In this document: piece by piece, positions 1-6,347 of the stretch
Layout: each line of letters starts with the position of its first letter
Numbering within the stretch: position 1 is the stretch's first letter
Source of the DNA: Desulfurococcaceae archaeon
GTDB taxonomy: Archaea; Thermoproteota; Thermoprotei_A; Sulfolobales; Desulfurococcaceae
Assembly: GCA_020832865.1 (NCBI GenBank)
Contig: JAJHRJ010000022.1
Coordinates: forward strand, 1 to 7,021
DNA length: 7,021 bases
Direction: 5' to 3'
Notes under the pieces: generated by a model
The model's input: only the letters and a program-made list of their open reading frames with translations
The model's database searches: none
What the model was told of the DNA's origin: nothing
Program-made: the position numbers and the translations under genes

Positions 1-179
1 ATAAGCCCTGTGGGAGGCTTGCATATAGAAGGCTACGAGTATATGTCGGTATTCCACCGGAGCTATCCCGCGTGGAGCTTACTAAATACCCTGATGCCAT
101 GTATACGAGATTACGTGGCAAGTACATTACCGTTGAGGAGCTCTCACGGGAACTTGGCTGGAGGGGTGTTGCTAAGTGA
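1..179 (+). CDS. rpl13: 50S ribosomal protein L13 (uL13), C-terminal part
   Basis: This is the C-terminal 58 codons of an archaeal uL13, a protein of the large ribosomal subunit; the 5' part lies before the window. The reading frame begins at base 3 and reads through a segment with LRVYVGIPPEL, the hallmark near the end of archaeal L13 proteins. It continues with a tail containing ITVEELSRELGW and stops with TGA at 177-179. The family identity comes from this motif and from the position directly before rps9, which is the standard archaeal order. The stop overlaps the GTG start of rps9 (GTGA overlap), so the two genes are translationally coupled. Only the tail is visible, so the start and promoter cannot be described. 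A longer frame at 10-195 is a shadow. Confidence 0.9.
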   Translation, partial: KPCGRLAYRRLRVYVGIPPELSRVELTKYPDAMYTRLRGKYITVEELSRELGWRGVAK

Positions 180-619
180 GCTCAAGTGCAAGTAGAGAAG
201 TGTCAGCTCTAAGGGAGAAAATAGTAATAGCTACTGGTAAGAGAAAGACTAGTATTGCTCGAGCGGTGATTACACCGGGTGAGGGTAGAGTGTGGATAAA
301 TAATGTGCCACTCGAAGTTTACCCTATTGAAATGGCCCGTGAGAAAATAGCCGAGCCCTTAAAGCTTGCTGGTAGCTTAGCCAGCAAAGTAGATATTAAA
401 ATAAATGTGAGAGGTGGCGGTGTTATGAGCCAAGCTGAGGCTTGCAGAGTAGCTATTGCTAGGGGGCTTATAGAGTACTTTTCTGAATTAGGCGATGAAC
501 TTCGAAAACTAATTAGAGAGTATGATAGGCACGCGTTAAGCGGAGATCCACGTAGAACAGAGCCTGAGAAATGGGGGAGAATTAGTGCTAGAAGGAGGTG
601 GCAGAAGAGTTACAGGTGA
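176..619 (+). CDS. rps9: 30S ribosomal protein S9 (uS9)
   Basis: This gene encodes the 147-residue small-subunit protein uS9, whose basic C-terminal tail reaches the P site of the ribosome. Visible marks are GKRKTSIARA (residues 21-30), the NVRGGG motif (77-82) followed by a Gln-Ala-rich helix, and the basic end ARRRWQKSYR, typical of archaeal S9. The GTG start at 176 is chosen because a GGTG core (165-168) lies 7 nt upstream, the spacing used throughout this window. It gives a Ser-rich leader of about 15 residues before the conserved domain. The start overlaps the rpl13 stop by 4 nt, and the rpoN ribosome binding site overlaps the rps9 stop, so the genes form one operon. Nothing appears truncated. 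Confidence 0.97.
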   Translation: MSSSASREVSALREKIVIATGKRKTSIARAVITPGEGRVWINNVPLEVYPIEMAREKIAEPLKLAGSLASKVDIKINVRGGGVMSQAEACRVAIARGLIEYFSELGDELRKLIREYDRHALSGDPRRTEPEKWGRISARRRWQKSYR

Positions 620-625
620 CGTTAC

Positions 626-826
626 GTGTTCTTCCCTGTAAGATGCTTTACATGTGGAGCTGTAATTGGACACCTCTGGGAGAAGTACTTAGAGAGAATT
701 CAGCGCGGTGAACACCCGGCAAAAGTCCTTGATGAGCTTGGAGTTAAGAGATACTGCTGTAGGAGAATGTTTCTCTCACATGTTGAGGTCGCACGTGAAG
801 TGCTAAGATTTCACAAAGTCTCATGA
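626..826 (+). CDS. rpoN: DNA-directed RNA polymerase subunit N (Rpo10)
   Basis: This 66-residue protein is archaeal RNA polymerase subunit N, the counterpart of eukaryotic Rpb10, which helps assemble the Rpo3/Rpo11 platform. It carries the family's atypical zinc-binding set: Cys7 and Cys10 in RCFTCG, and the adjacent pair Cys44-Cys45 in RYCCRRMFLSHV. The LDELGVKRYCC block is highly characteristic and the length is normal. The start is GTG at 626, with a GGTG core at 615-618 that overlaps the rps9 stop codon and sits 7 nt upstream. The gene lies between rps9 and rps2; rpoK and enolase, often found just after rpoN in crenarchaea, are not present here. The identification is secure. Confidence 0.97.
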   Translation: MFFPVRCFTCGAVIGHLWEKYLERIQRGEHPAKVLDELGVKRYCCRRMFLSHVEVAREVLRFHKVS

Positions 827-836
827 GGTGATATAA

Positions 837-1463
837 GTGAGTAGTGAGCAGGAGAAGCCGCCTGTAACTATTGAGCTCTTAATTTCAGTTGATAAGTACT
901 TATCTGCTGGAGTCCACATAGGTACACATATATGTACAAAGTACATGGAGCCCTTTGTCTACAAAGTTCGCCCAGATGGAGTATACATACTCGATGTGAG
1001 AAAAATCGATGAGAGACTCAGAGTAGCGGGAAAGTTTCTCGCCATATATGATCCAGCTAGAATAGCGGTTGTTTCAGCGAGACTATATGGTAAAAAACCC
1101 GTATTAAAAATGTGTCAATACCTTCAGTGTAGACCATACGTGGACAGATTTCTGCCCGGCACATTCACTAACCCAGCACTATCCGTGTACTTTGAGCCAG
1201 CCGCAGTACTCGTAACAGACCCCCGAGCTGATGCTCAAGCAGTAAAAGAAGCCTCAGAAATAGGTATACCAGTTGTAGCGTTCGCCGACACTGATAATAG
1301 GACAGAGAACATTGACTTAGTAATCCCTGCGAATAATAAGGGGCGTAAGAGCCTAGCACTACTCTACTGGGTTCTCACAAGGCAAATTCTGAGAGAACGA
1401 GGAGCTATACCACTAAACAGCGATCTTCCAGAGCCTCCAACAGAGTTTGAGACACCGGCTTAA
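837..1463 (+). CDS. rps2: 30S ribosomal protein S2 (uS2)
   Basis: This gene encodes a 208-residue archaeal/eukaryotic-type uS2, a small-subunit protein located between head and body of the 30S particle. Supporting motifs are GVHIGTH (residues 25-31), the [14 protein letters not shown] segment (48-61), GTFTNP (108-113), a [11 protein letters not shown] stretch (126-136), DTDN (151-154) and the ending [16 protein letters not shown] (163-178). A short acidic, Pro-rich tail follows. The GTG start at 837 has a GGTG core directly after the rpoN stop (827-830), 6 nt upstream. The spacing from rpoN is 10 nt, so it is probably the last gene of the rpl13-rps9-rpoN-rps2 transcript. A T-rich tract follows it. 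Length and motifs are normal for the family. Confidence 0.97.
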   Translation: MSSEQEKPPVTIELLISVDKYLSAGVHIGTHICTKYMEPFVYKVRPDGVYILDVRKIDERLRVAGKFLAIYDPARIAVVSARLYGKKPVLKMCQYLQCRPYVDRFLPGTFTNPALSVYFEPAAVLVTDPRADAQAVKEASEIGIPVVAFADTDNRTENIDLVIPANNKGRKSLALLYWVLTRQILRERGAIPLNSDLPEPPTEFETPA

Positions 1464-1478
1464 ATACTAGTTCACCAC

Positions 1479-1485
1479 TATTTTT
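1479..1485 (+). terminator. T-rich tract after rps2
   Basis: A TATTTTT run begins 16 nt after the rps2 stop. Archaeal intrinsic termination relies on T-runs with little need for a hairpin, so this is a plausible end of the upstream ribosomal operon. The run is short, so partial readthrough is possible. The call is inferred from position and composition only. Confidence 0.4.
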
Positions 1486-1488
1486 CCA

Positions 1489-1562
1489 CGCTTAGGTAAG
1501 ACTTGCTCTAAATCCTCGTATTACCACCTGCAAGAGCTAAGTTATCATCACCTGCTTAAGCG
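1489..1562. repeat. Nested inverted repeats in the rps2-MEMO spacer
   Basis: The 162-nt spacer between rps2 and the MEMO-family gene contains complementary arms. CGCTTA (1489-1494) pairs with TAAGCG (1557-1562). GGT (1495-1497) pairs with ACC (1550-1552). CTTGC (1502-1506) pairs with GCAAG (1530-1534). Alternative pairings exist, for example GGTAA (1495-1499) with TTACC (1521-1525). The arms are short and separated by bulges, so this is weak evidence for a structured RNA. No convincing open reading frame, tRNA, C/D box or H/ACA signature was found on either strand. Confidence 0.3.
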
Positions 1563-1575
1563 CTCTCAATTGTGA

Positions 1576-1590
1576 TTTTAAACTTAATAT
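1576..1590 (+). promoter_or_regulatory. Probable TATA region for the MEMO-IDI-DUF2118-gltX unit
   Basis: An AT-only-like patch containing TTTTAAAC followed by TTAATAT lies about 40-50 nt before the TTG start at 1626. With the usual archaeal distance of about 25 nt from TATA box to start site, transcription would begin near 1603-1610. This leaves a short leader that includes the AGGTG ribosome binding site at 1614-1618. Position and composition are the only support. Confidence 0.45.
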
Positions 1591-1625
1591 TATACTCAAC
1601 CTAGAGAGTACTCAGGTGTATATAC

Positions 1626-2486
1626 TTGAGCAGTGTAAGACGCCCAGTAGTCGCGGGGTATTTCTACCCTCGTAGGAGAGAAGACCTCGTTAAGCTAATT
1701 GAGTGGTCTTTTAAACACAGACTAGGACCGGGTGAGTTACCCTCGCCTGTAGACCGCGGAGAGCGCTTATCTATAGGCTACATTGTACCACACGCCGGGT
1801 ACATGTATAGTGGCCCTATTGCTGCTCACGCCTACTACGACTTAGCACGAGACGGTGTACCTCAGACAGTCATTATTCTAGGCACAAATCACACTGGTTT
1901 AGGAGAACCTGTCTCAGTATACCCCGGGGGTAAGTGGGAGACGCCACTAGGCTACCTCGACGTTGACGGCGAGTTCAGTAAAAGCATTGTTAAATACAGC
2001 AATATAGCAAGCCTAGATGAGCAAGCCCACTTAGAAGAGCACTCTATCGAAGTTCAATTACCATTTCTCCAGTTTATTTTCGCTAATAGAGTGAGAATAG
2101 TCCCAATAGTCATGGGAATTCACACACTCGACGTAGCTAATGACCTCGCAGAGTCCATACTCAGAGCGACTAGTGAGCTAAGCAGAGACGTAGTCGTATT
2201 AGCCTCAAGCGACTTTAACCACTATGAGCCACATGAAGTAACAATTAAGAAAGACGAGGCAGCCATTAGCAGAATTCTAGAGCTTGACACTCAGGGATTC
2301 TACAATACCATCATAGAGAAAAACATTAGTATATGTGGACCAGGAGGAGTAATGACGCTGGTAGAAATAGCTAAGAAACTAGGAGGCAAGCCAGTACTAC
2401 TGAAATACGCGACTAGCGGTGATATAGCCGGGAATAAGGCAGCTGTTGTAGGCTACGCTAGCGTAAAGTTCACGCGTACTCGCTAA
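1626..2486 (+). CDS. MEMO1 family protein (AmmeMemoRadiSam system protein B-like)
   Basis: This 286-residue protein belongs to the MEMO family, related in fold to non-haem-iron class III extradiol dioxygenases. The archaeal role is not established; the human homologue is reported to bind redox metals. Family landmarks are VAGYFYP (residues 9-15), VPHAGYMYSG with His56, GTNHTG with His89, EEHSIEVQLPFLQ (137-149), ASSDFNHYEP (193-202) and CGPGG starting at Cys237. The two histidines and the late cysteine match the putative metal site of human MEMO1. The start is TTG at 1626, preceded by AGGTG 7 nt upstream. It gives an MSS N-terminus as in several neighbours. It leads a tight unit with type 2 IPP isomerase; in many archaea MEMO genes sit with mevalonate-pathway genes, but mevalonate kinase is missing here. 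The family call is secure, the function is not. Confidence 0.92.
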   Translation: MSSVRRPVVAGYFYPRRREDLVKLIEWSFKHRLGPGELPSPVDRGERLSIGYIVPHAGYMYSGPIAAHAYYDLARDGVPQTVIILGTNHTGLGEPVSVYPGGKWETPLGYLDVDGEFSKSIVKYSNIASLDEQAHLEEHSIEVQLPFLQFIFANRVRIVPIVMGIHTLDVANDLAESILRATSELSRDVVVLASSDFNHYEPHEVTIKKDEAAISRILELDTQGFYNTIIEKNISICGPGGVMTLVEIAKKLGGKPVLLKYATSGDIAGNKAAVVGYASVKFTRTR

Positions 2487-2498
2487 CTCTTTTTCTCA

Positions 2499-2512
2499 GG
2501 TGATAAGCTATT
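2499..2512 (+). promoter_or_regulatory. Ribosome binding site that decides the isomerase start (GGTG then ATT)
   Basis: GGTG at 2499-2502 is followed after 7 nt by ATT at 2510. The same core and spacing precede GTG or TTG at rps9, rpoN, rps2, the MEMO gene, the DUF2118-like gene and gltX. An in-frame TAA at 2504-2506 limits the isomerase frame on the left. The site therefore points to ATT as the initiation codon. Confidence 0.6.
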
Positions 2513-3640
2513 TCACTCAGCTTTGAGTCTAGGAAGCTGAGTCACATAGAGATCTGTTTAAGAGACGAAGTAGTATTCCCTGAAACCTGTGATTACCTGT
2601 ATAATGAAGTCTCACTAGTTCACAGGGCAATACCTGGTATTAGTCTAAGTGACGTGGATTTATCAGTGAAATTCCTCGGCTACAAGCTGAAATCCCCTAT
2701 AATAATAGAGGCTATTACTGGGGGTCCACCAGCATCTAAGCCGATAAACGAGAGCTTAGCTAAAATTGCTAGTGAATTCCAAGTACCCATTGGTGTTGGT
2801 AGCCAGCGCCCTATTCTACAGTCTTTATTTAGAGAAGACGTAGTTAACACCTACAGAGTTGTTAGAGAAATAGCACACAATGTCCCAGTTATAGGTAACA
2901 TAGGAGTAACTCAACTACGAGAAGTTGAAATTGACACTTTAAAGAGACTCGTAGACGTCATAAATGCTGATGCCTTAGCAATTCACTTAAACCCCACGCA
3001 GGAGGTAATTCAGCCAGAGGGGGATGTTAACTTCGGCGAAGACCTCTACTACAGAATACGAGACTTAGCGCGAGAACTCAACGTACCAGTTATAGTAAAA
3101 GAGGTTGGTCACGGGTTATCAATGGAAGTTACCTCTAGACTATTTGAGCTTGGTGTACGCTACGTTGACACAGCTGGAGCGTGTGGAACTAATTGGGCCC
3201 TTGTAGAGGCGTATAGGAATTCGCGAGAAAGCGTTAAGTACCACGTTGGCTTAGAGCTGTCTAAATGGGGGATTCCAACACCACTCTCTGTAATTGAGTG
3301 TAGAAGTATTAGTAAAGACCTCTTTGTAATAGGTAGTGGCGGCGTTTGGAGTGGACTTAAAGCAGCTAAACTACTAGCTCTCGGAGCAAACCTAGTGGGA
3401 TTTGCTAGGCCAATACTAAAAACACTAATAGAGCAGGGTATTGAGGGGGTAAGGCGCTTTATTACTCAATACTTAACAACACTGAAAACAGTGATGTTTT
3501 TACTGGGAATTAAGAGCACAAGAGAAGCCTGTAAAGCACCAGTAGTTTTAGGTCCAAGTATAGTAAATTACCTAGTGCAGCGAGGTATTAACCCTGCAGA
3601 ATACCTCGAGAAGAAGAGGTGTGGTGGCTTATTTGAGTAG
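2510..3640 (+). CDS. fni: Type 2 isopentenyl-diphosphate delta-isomerase (probable ATT start)
   Basis: This FMN-dependent enzyme interconverts isopentenyl and dimethylallyl diphosphate, supplying isoprenoid precursors for archaeal lipids. With an ATT start it has 376 residues, normal for the family. Marks are RK at residues 8-9 followed by SHIEIC (substrate-binding N-terminus), ITGG (69-72), GSQR (97-100), NIGV (130-133), HLNPTQE (159-165), PEGD (169-172), KEVGHG (197-202), AGACGTNW (222-229), GSGG (275-278) and ARP (299-301). The first usual start codon, GTG at 2654, would delete 48 residues including the RK..H motif. Upstream of RK the frame offers only ATT at 2510 as a near-cognate start, correctly spaced from GGTG. 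An unresolved sequencing error is the alternative. It lies 23 nt after the MEMO gene and overlaps the next gene by 8 nt. Confidence 0.93.
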   Translation: MSLSFESRKLSHIEICLRDEVVFPETCDYLYNEVSLVHRAIPGISLSDVDLSVKFLGYKLKSPIIIEAITGGPPASKPINESLAKIASEFQVPIGVGSQRPILQSLFREDVVNTYRVVREIAHNVPVIGNIGVTQLREVEIDTLKRLVDVINADALAIHLNPTQEVIQPEGDVNFGEDLYYRIRDLARELNVPVIVKEVGHGLSMEVTSRLFELGVRYVDTAGACGTNWALVEAYRNSRESVKYHVGLELSKWGIPTPLSVIECRSISKDLFVIGSGGVWSGLKAAKLLALGANLVGFARPILKTLIEQGIEGVRRFITQYLTTLKTVMFLLGIKSTREACKAPVVLGPSIVNYLVQRGINPAEYLEKKRCGGLFE

Positions 3641-4133
3641 TAACTGGGTTTATGAAGTTTACGTTGAAGACGTCAATAGTAGTAAATACATTTGCTTCAA
3701 AAACCAGAAGCCAGTACACATCAAAGAGCAATTGACTGATTGCACAAGGCTATTTGGAGAAGTGCCATATGAGCGGGTATTAGACTACGTTGACTTAGAG
3801 AGAGCTGTTAACACGAGAAGCATTATTGTCCTACGTGAAGATCCTTCTCTAAGAGAGCTTAACGGCTTCATCGTTGAAAAGGGTACTCTTCTTTGCCTCC
3901 AAGAGGTTACTGGCAAGTTCATTTATTTCCTAGTAGGTGAGGGTACTAAGATTAGTAGTGGAGATATTATTGCTTATCACGTTACAGGTAAATTTGAAGT
4001 TAGAAGTATAAAGTCTAAGTGTGAGGGGCAAGTTGCACTTATAGTTGATATGCCCTGGGAAGTACCCAGGAGAGCAGTAGTAGTGGTGGTGCCATTTGAG
4101 TGTAGACGAATCACTATCGAGAAGAGTGCGTGA
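3633..4133 (+). CDS. DUF2118-like archaeal protein with biotinyl/lipoyl-like C-terminal segment
   Basis: This 166-residue soluble protein has no assigned function. It resembles the archaeal DUF2118 family. Its C-terminal half has the pattern of a small barrel-sandwich (biotinyl/lipoyl-like) domain: a turn with EGTKISSGDIIAY (residues 103-115), a TGKFEVRSIKS segment (118-128), then EGQVALIVDMPWEVPR (131-146) and a hydrophobic strand of valines. In family members as I remember them the turn reads TGKG, so Phe121 may be a local change. The segment has no classical lysine attachment site with flanking Met. TTG at 3633 is chosen over GTG at 3621 because GGTG (3623-3626) lies 6 nt upstream and it yields an MSS start. 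It overlaps fni by 8 nt and gltX by 38 nt, implying coupled translation. No signal peptide or membrane segment is visible. The family call is from recalled pattern only. Confidence 0.7.
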   Translation: MSSNWVYEVYVEDVNSSKYICFKNQKPVHIKEQLTDCTRLFGEVPYERVLDYVDLERAVNTRSIIVLREDPSLRELNGFIVEKGTLLCLQEVTGKFIYFLVGEGTKISSGDIIAYHVTGKFEVRSIKSKCEGQVALIVDMPWEVPRRAVVVVVPFECRRITIEKSA

Positions 4134-5853
4134 TATAGCTTATAAACACGCTATTATAAACGCTGTTAAACACGGTGGAAAAGCCGATTTAAAAGCCGTA
4201 GTCTCAAAGATCGTTGCTGAACTACCCGAGATTAGAAAAAACATTAGAGAGTACATAGAGGTCATTAAAATCACCGTGGAGGAGGTCAATAGGCTACCAA
4301 TAGAAGAGCAGTTAAAAATAGCTAAAGAGAATTGGCCTGAACTCCTCGAGGAGAAACGCGAGGAGAGAGAAAAAGAACTCCCACCACTAAAAGGGGCTAT
4401 TCAGGGTAAAGTCGTAACGAGATTAGCACCAAACCCCGACTTTCCACTTCACCTCGGCAATGCTAGACCAGCACTACTCAGCTACTGGTACGCTAAAATT
4501 TACAGTGGAAAGATGATTCTGAGATTTGAGGACACTGATCCCAGGACAAAAGCCCCATATCCAGAGGCCTATAGTCTAATAAAAGAGGACTTAAAGTGGC
4601 TTGGAGTAACATGGGATGAAGAGTACATTCAAAGCCTGAGAATCCCACTGTTCTACAGTATTGCAAAAGACCTCATTAAGCGCAGAGGCGCCTACATTGA
4701 CCTTTGTGATACTAAGAGTATTAGAGCTCTACGAGCACGTGGAAAAGCATGCCCTCATAGGGAATTACCAGTAGAAAAACACCTAGAGGAATTCGACAAG
4801 ATGCTTGAGGGTCACTACGGTGAGGGTGAGGCTGTGCTAAGAGTTAAAACAGACCTCTCTCACCCAGATGTCAGCGTGAGAGATTGGATTGCAATGAGAA
4901 TAATTGATACATCTAAGACGCCTCACCCTGTTGTAGGAGACAAGTACATTGTCTGGCCCACGTACAACTTCGCTGCTGGTGTTGACGACCACTTAATGGG
5001 GGTAACTCACATTCTCAGAGCACGTGAGCACTTAACAAACACAGTGAAGCAGAAATATCTCTATGACCACATGGAGTGGGCATATCCTGAAACAGTGCAT
5101 TTTGGAAGACTCTCACTAGAGGGTCTCGTGCTGAGTAAGTCTAAAATGAGGAAGCTCGTGTTAGAGGAGGGTATTAAATCGCTCTCAGACCCTAGATTAG
5201 GGACTATACAGGCTCTTAGAAGACGTGGAATAGTTAGGGATACTATTTGGAAGCTGATTAAAGATGTAGGTGTAAAATCCACTGACGCTAAAATAAGCCT
5301 TGTTAACCTCTACGCTTTAAACAGGTCTATTATAGACCCCATTGCGAACCGCTACATGGCCGTTGAAGACCCCATTACCATTAAACTAAGCGGCTTTAGT
5401 GAAGAGCTCGAAGCATCTATTCCAATACACCCCTCTAGAGGCGAGCTATACACGTATAAGGTTAAGCCCGGCGACATTATACTAATACCTAGACAAGACC
5501 TCCAAGCCGCGAAGAGCGGTGTCTTTAGATTAATGGGGATGGGTAATTTTGAAATCAGCTGCGTTGATACGTGGAATGAGACACCTGTATACGTCGCTAA
5601 GCTTCACAGTCTCAGCTACGAGGAAACTAGAAAACTAGGAGCCCCTATTATACAGTGGGTTTTACTAAGAGAGTCTATTCGAGGGGAGCTTCAAGTAGCT
5701 CAAGGCGTAAAGTTATTCAAGAGGCAACTGTATCTAGAGCGGAGAATCCTCAGCGAGAAGCCTGAGTCTATTATACAGCTCTACAGAGTGGGATTTGCCC
5801 GCGTTGACTATGTGAGTGAAGAGAGAGTAGTCCTCATATATACACACGACTAA
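4096..5853 (+). CDS. gltX: Glutamyl-tRNA synthetase (archaeal type)
   Basis: This class I aminoacyl-tRNA synthetase attaches glutamate to tRNA-Glu. Archaeal members usually also mischarge tRNA-Gln, which GatDE then amidates. The 585-residue protein has an archaeal helical N-terminal extension (about 1-100) and a Rossmann catalytic domain from about 101 to 400. That domain carries the HIGH equivalent PLHLGNAR (117-124), RFEDTDPR (143-150), the VDDHLMG block (296-302) and the KMSKS equivalent LSKSK (346-350). The rest is a beta-barrel anticodon-binding part of the archaeal/eukaryotic kind, not the alpha-helical cage of bacterial GluRS. The TTG start at 4096 lies 7 nt after GGTG (4085-4088), inside the DUF2118-like gene, giving a 38-nt overlap. 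It closes the MEMO-fni-DUF2118 unit; the next promoter begins right at its stop. All key residues appear intact. Confidence 0.96.
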   Translation: MSVDESLSRRVRDIAYKHAIINAVKHGGKADLKAVVSKIVAELPEIRKNIREYIEVIKITVEEVNRLPIEEQLKIAKENWPELLEEKREEREKELPPLKGAIQGKVVTRLAPNPDFPLHLGNARPALLSYWYAKIYSGKMILRFEDTDPRTKAPYPEAYSLIKEDLKWLGVTWDEEYIQSLRIPLFYSIAKDLIKRRGAYIDLCDTKSIRALRARGKACPHRELPVEKHLEEFDKMLEGHYGEGEAVLRVKTDLSHPDVSVRDWIAMRIIDTSKTPHPVVGDKYIVWPTYNFAAGVDDHLMGVTHILRAREHLTNTVKQKYLYDHMEWAYPETVHFGRLSLEGLVLSKSKMRKLVLEEGIKSLSDPRLGTIQALRRRGIVRDTIWKLIKDVGVKSTDAKISLVNLYALNRSIIDPIANRYMAVEDPITIKLSGFSEELEASIPIHPSRGELYTYKVKPGDIILIPRQDLQAAKSGVFRLMGMGNFEISCVDTWNETPVYVAKLHSLSYEETRKLGAPIIQWVLLRESIRGELQVAQGVKLFKRQLYLERRILSEKPESIIQLYRVGFARVDYVSEERVVLIYTHD

Positions 5854-5863
5854 AGCTTTATAA
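5851..5863 (+). promoter_or_regulatory. Promoter of rpl7ae (BRE plus TATA box)
   Basis: A purine-rich BRE-like TAAAG (5851-5855, starting at the gltX stop codon) is followed by CTTTATAA (5856-5863), close to the archaeal TATA consensus. The usual spacing of about 25 nt puts the transcription start near 5882-5887, giving a leader of roughly 35-40 nt before the ATG at 5921. This separates rpl7ae from the gltX transcript. Confidence 0.7.
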
Positions 5864-5883
5864 GGGTTTATTCCAGTTAAGAA

Positions 5884-5899
5884 GTCCCCATAAGGGGAC
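5884..5899 (+). promoter_or_regulatory. Perfect hairpin in the rpl7ae leader
   Basis: GTCCCC (5884-5889) and GGGGAC (5894-5899) form a perfect 6-bp stem closed by an ATAA loop. By promoter spacing it would lie at or within a few bases of the mRNA 5' end. It sits 8 nt before the AGGAGG ribosome binding site (5908-5913). There is no T-run after it, so it is not an obvious terminator. The 3' flank begins GA, as in a kink-turn, but the 5' flank is AA and no second stem is clear, so a canonical K-turn cannot be claimed. Confidence 0.6.
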
Positions 5900-5920
5900 G
5901 AGCAAAGAGGAGGATGAACC

Positions 5921-6304
5921 ATGTCTAAACCATTCTATGTAAAGTTCACAGTTCCCCCAGAACTAGCAGAGAAGACGTATGAGGCTATTAAGAAGGCGAG
6001 AGAGACAGGAGGAAGAGTAAAGAAGGGGACAAATGAGACAACTAAAGCTGTAGAGAGGGGTCAAGCCAGGTTAGTGGTTATCGCCGAGGACGTAGATCCA
6101 CCAGAAATTGTAGGACACCTACCTGTGCTCTGTGACGAAAAGAAAATACCATACACATATGTGCCAAGTAAGAAAAAGCTAGGTGAAGCCGCTGGAATAG
6201 AAGTAGCTGCTGCTTCTGTAGCTGTAATTGACCCTGGCGGAGCAAAGGACCTAGTTGAAGACATAATTAAGCAAGTACAGCAAATCCGGACTAAATCAGG
6301 CTGA
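5921..6304 (+). CDS. rpl7ae: Ribosomal protein L7Ae (eL8), K-turn binding protein
   Basis: This gene encodes the 127-residue L7Ae, which binds kink-turns in 23S rRNA and in C/D and H/ACA guide RNAs, and also occurs in archaeal RNase P. The RNA-binding motif is GTNETTK (residues 36-42). IAEDVDP (54-60), LCDEKKIPY (70-78) and the small-residue strand [10 protein letters not shown] complete the family pattern. The length is typical. It is the only gene here with an ATG start, and its ribosome binding site is the fuller AGGAGG (5908-5913), 7 nt upstream. It has its own promoter and a hairpin leader. In most archaea rps28e and rpl24e follow on the same strand; here rps28e faces it from the other strand 43 nt away, so rpl7ae is probably transcribed alone. 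Confidence 0.97.
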   Translation: MSKPFYVKFTVPPELAEKTYEAIKKARETGGRVKKGTNETTKAVERGQARLVVIAEDVDPPEIVGHLPVLCDEKKIPYTYVPSKKKLGEAAGIEVAAASVAVIDPGGAKDLVEDIIKQVQQIRTKSG

Positions 6305-6331
6305 GCAGATAGCGACGTAAACTGAGTTGAC

Positions 6332-6337
6332 TTTTTT
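6332..6337 (+). terminator. T6 terminator after rpl7ae
   Basis: A run of six T residues lies 27 nt after the rpl7ae stop, inside the 43-nt gap between the convergent rpl7ae and rps28e genes. It is a good archaeal terminator for the + strand. It is bracketed by a 7-bp inverted repeat, AGATAGC (6307-6313) and GCTATCT (6347-6353). The minus strand has no comparable T-run here. Confidence 0.6.
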
Positions 6338-6347
6338 CCTAGCTAAG

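Noticed and set aside
1168..1359. Minus-strand open frame of 63 codons inside rps2
   Set aside because: It lies wholly within a well-supported ribosomal protein gene, is Leu/Tyr-rich without family resemblance and has no binding site pattern; it is a shadow.
1485..1552. C/D box guide RNA on the minus strand of the rps2-MEMO spacer
   Set aside because: A C-box-like GTGATGA is present, but no CTGA D or D' box follows at a suitable distance.
2654..2656. GTG at 2654 as the start of the isomerase
   Set aside because: It would remove the conserved N-terminal RK..H segment, has no GGTG site in front, and the upstream in-frame sequence clearly matches the family.
5061..5282. Minus-strand open frame of 73 codons inside gltX
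   Set aside because: It is antisense to the catalytic core of GluRS with low-complexity Ser/Leu composition and no recognisable motif.
5876..5905. Canonical kink-turn in the rpl7ae leader
   Set aside because: The stem is followed by GA, but the 5' side has AA instead of GA and no second helix pairs across a 3-nt bulge, so only a hairpin is claimed.
5734..5922. Minus-strand open frame over the end of gltX and the rpl7ae promoter
   Set aside because: It overlaps a coding end and a good promoter, shows no family similarity and lacks a binding site.
6061..6264. Minus-strand open frame of 67 codons inside rpl7ae
   Set aside because: Its Ala/Ser/Thr-rich composition mirrors the opposite strand of L7Ae, which is clearly the real gene.
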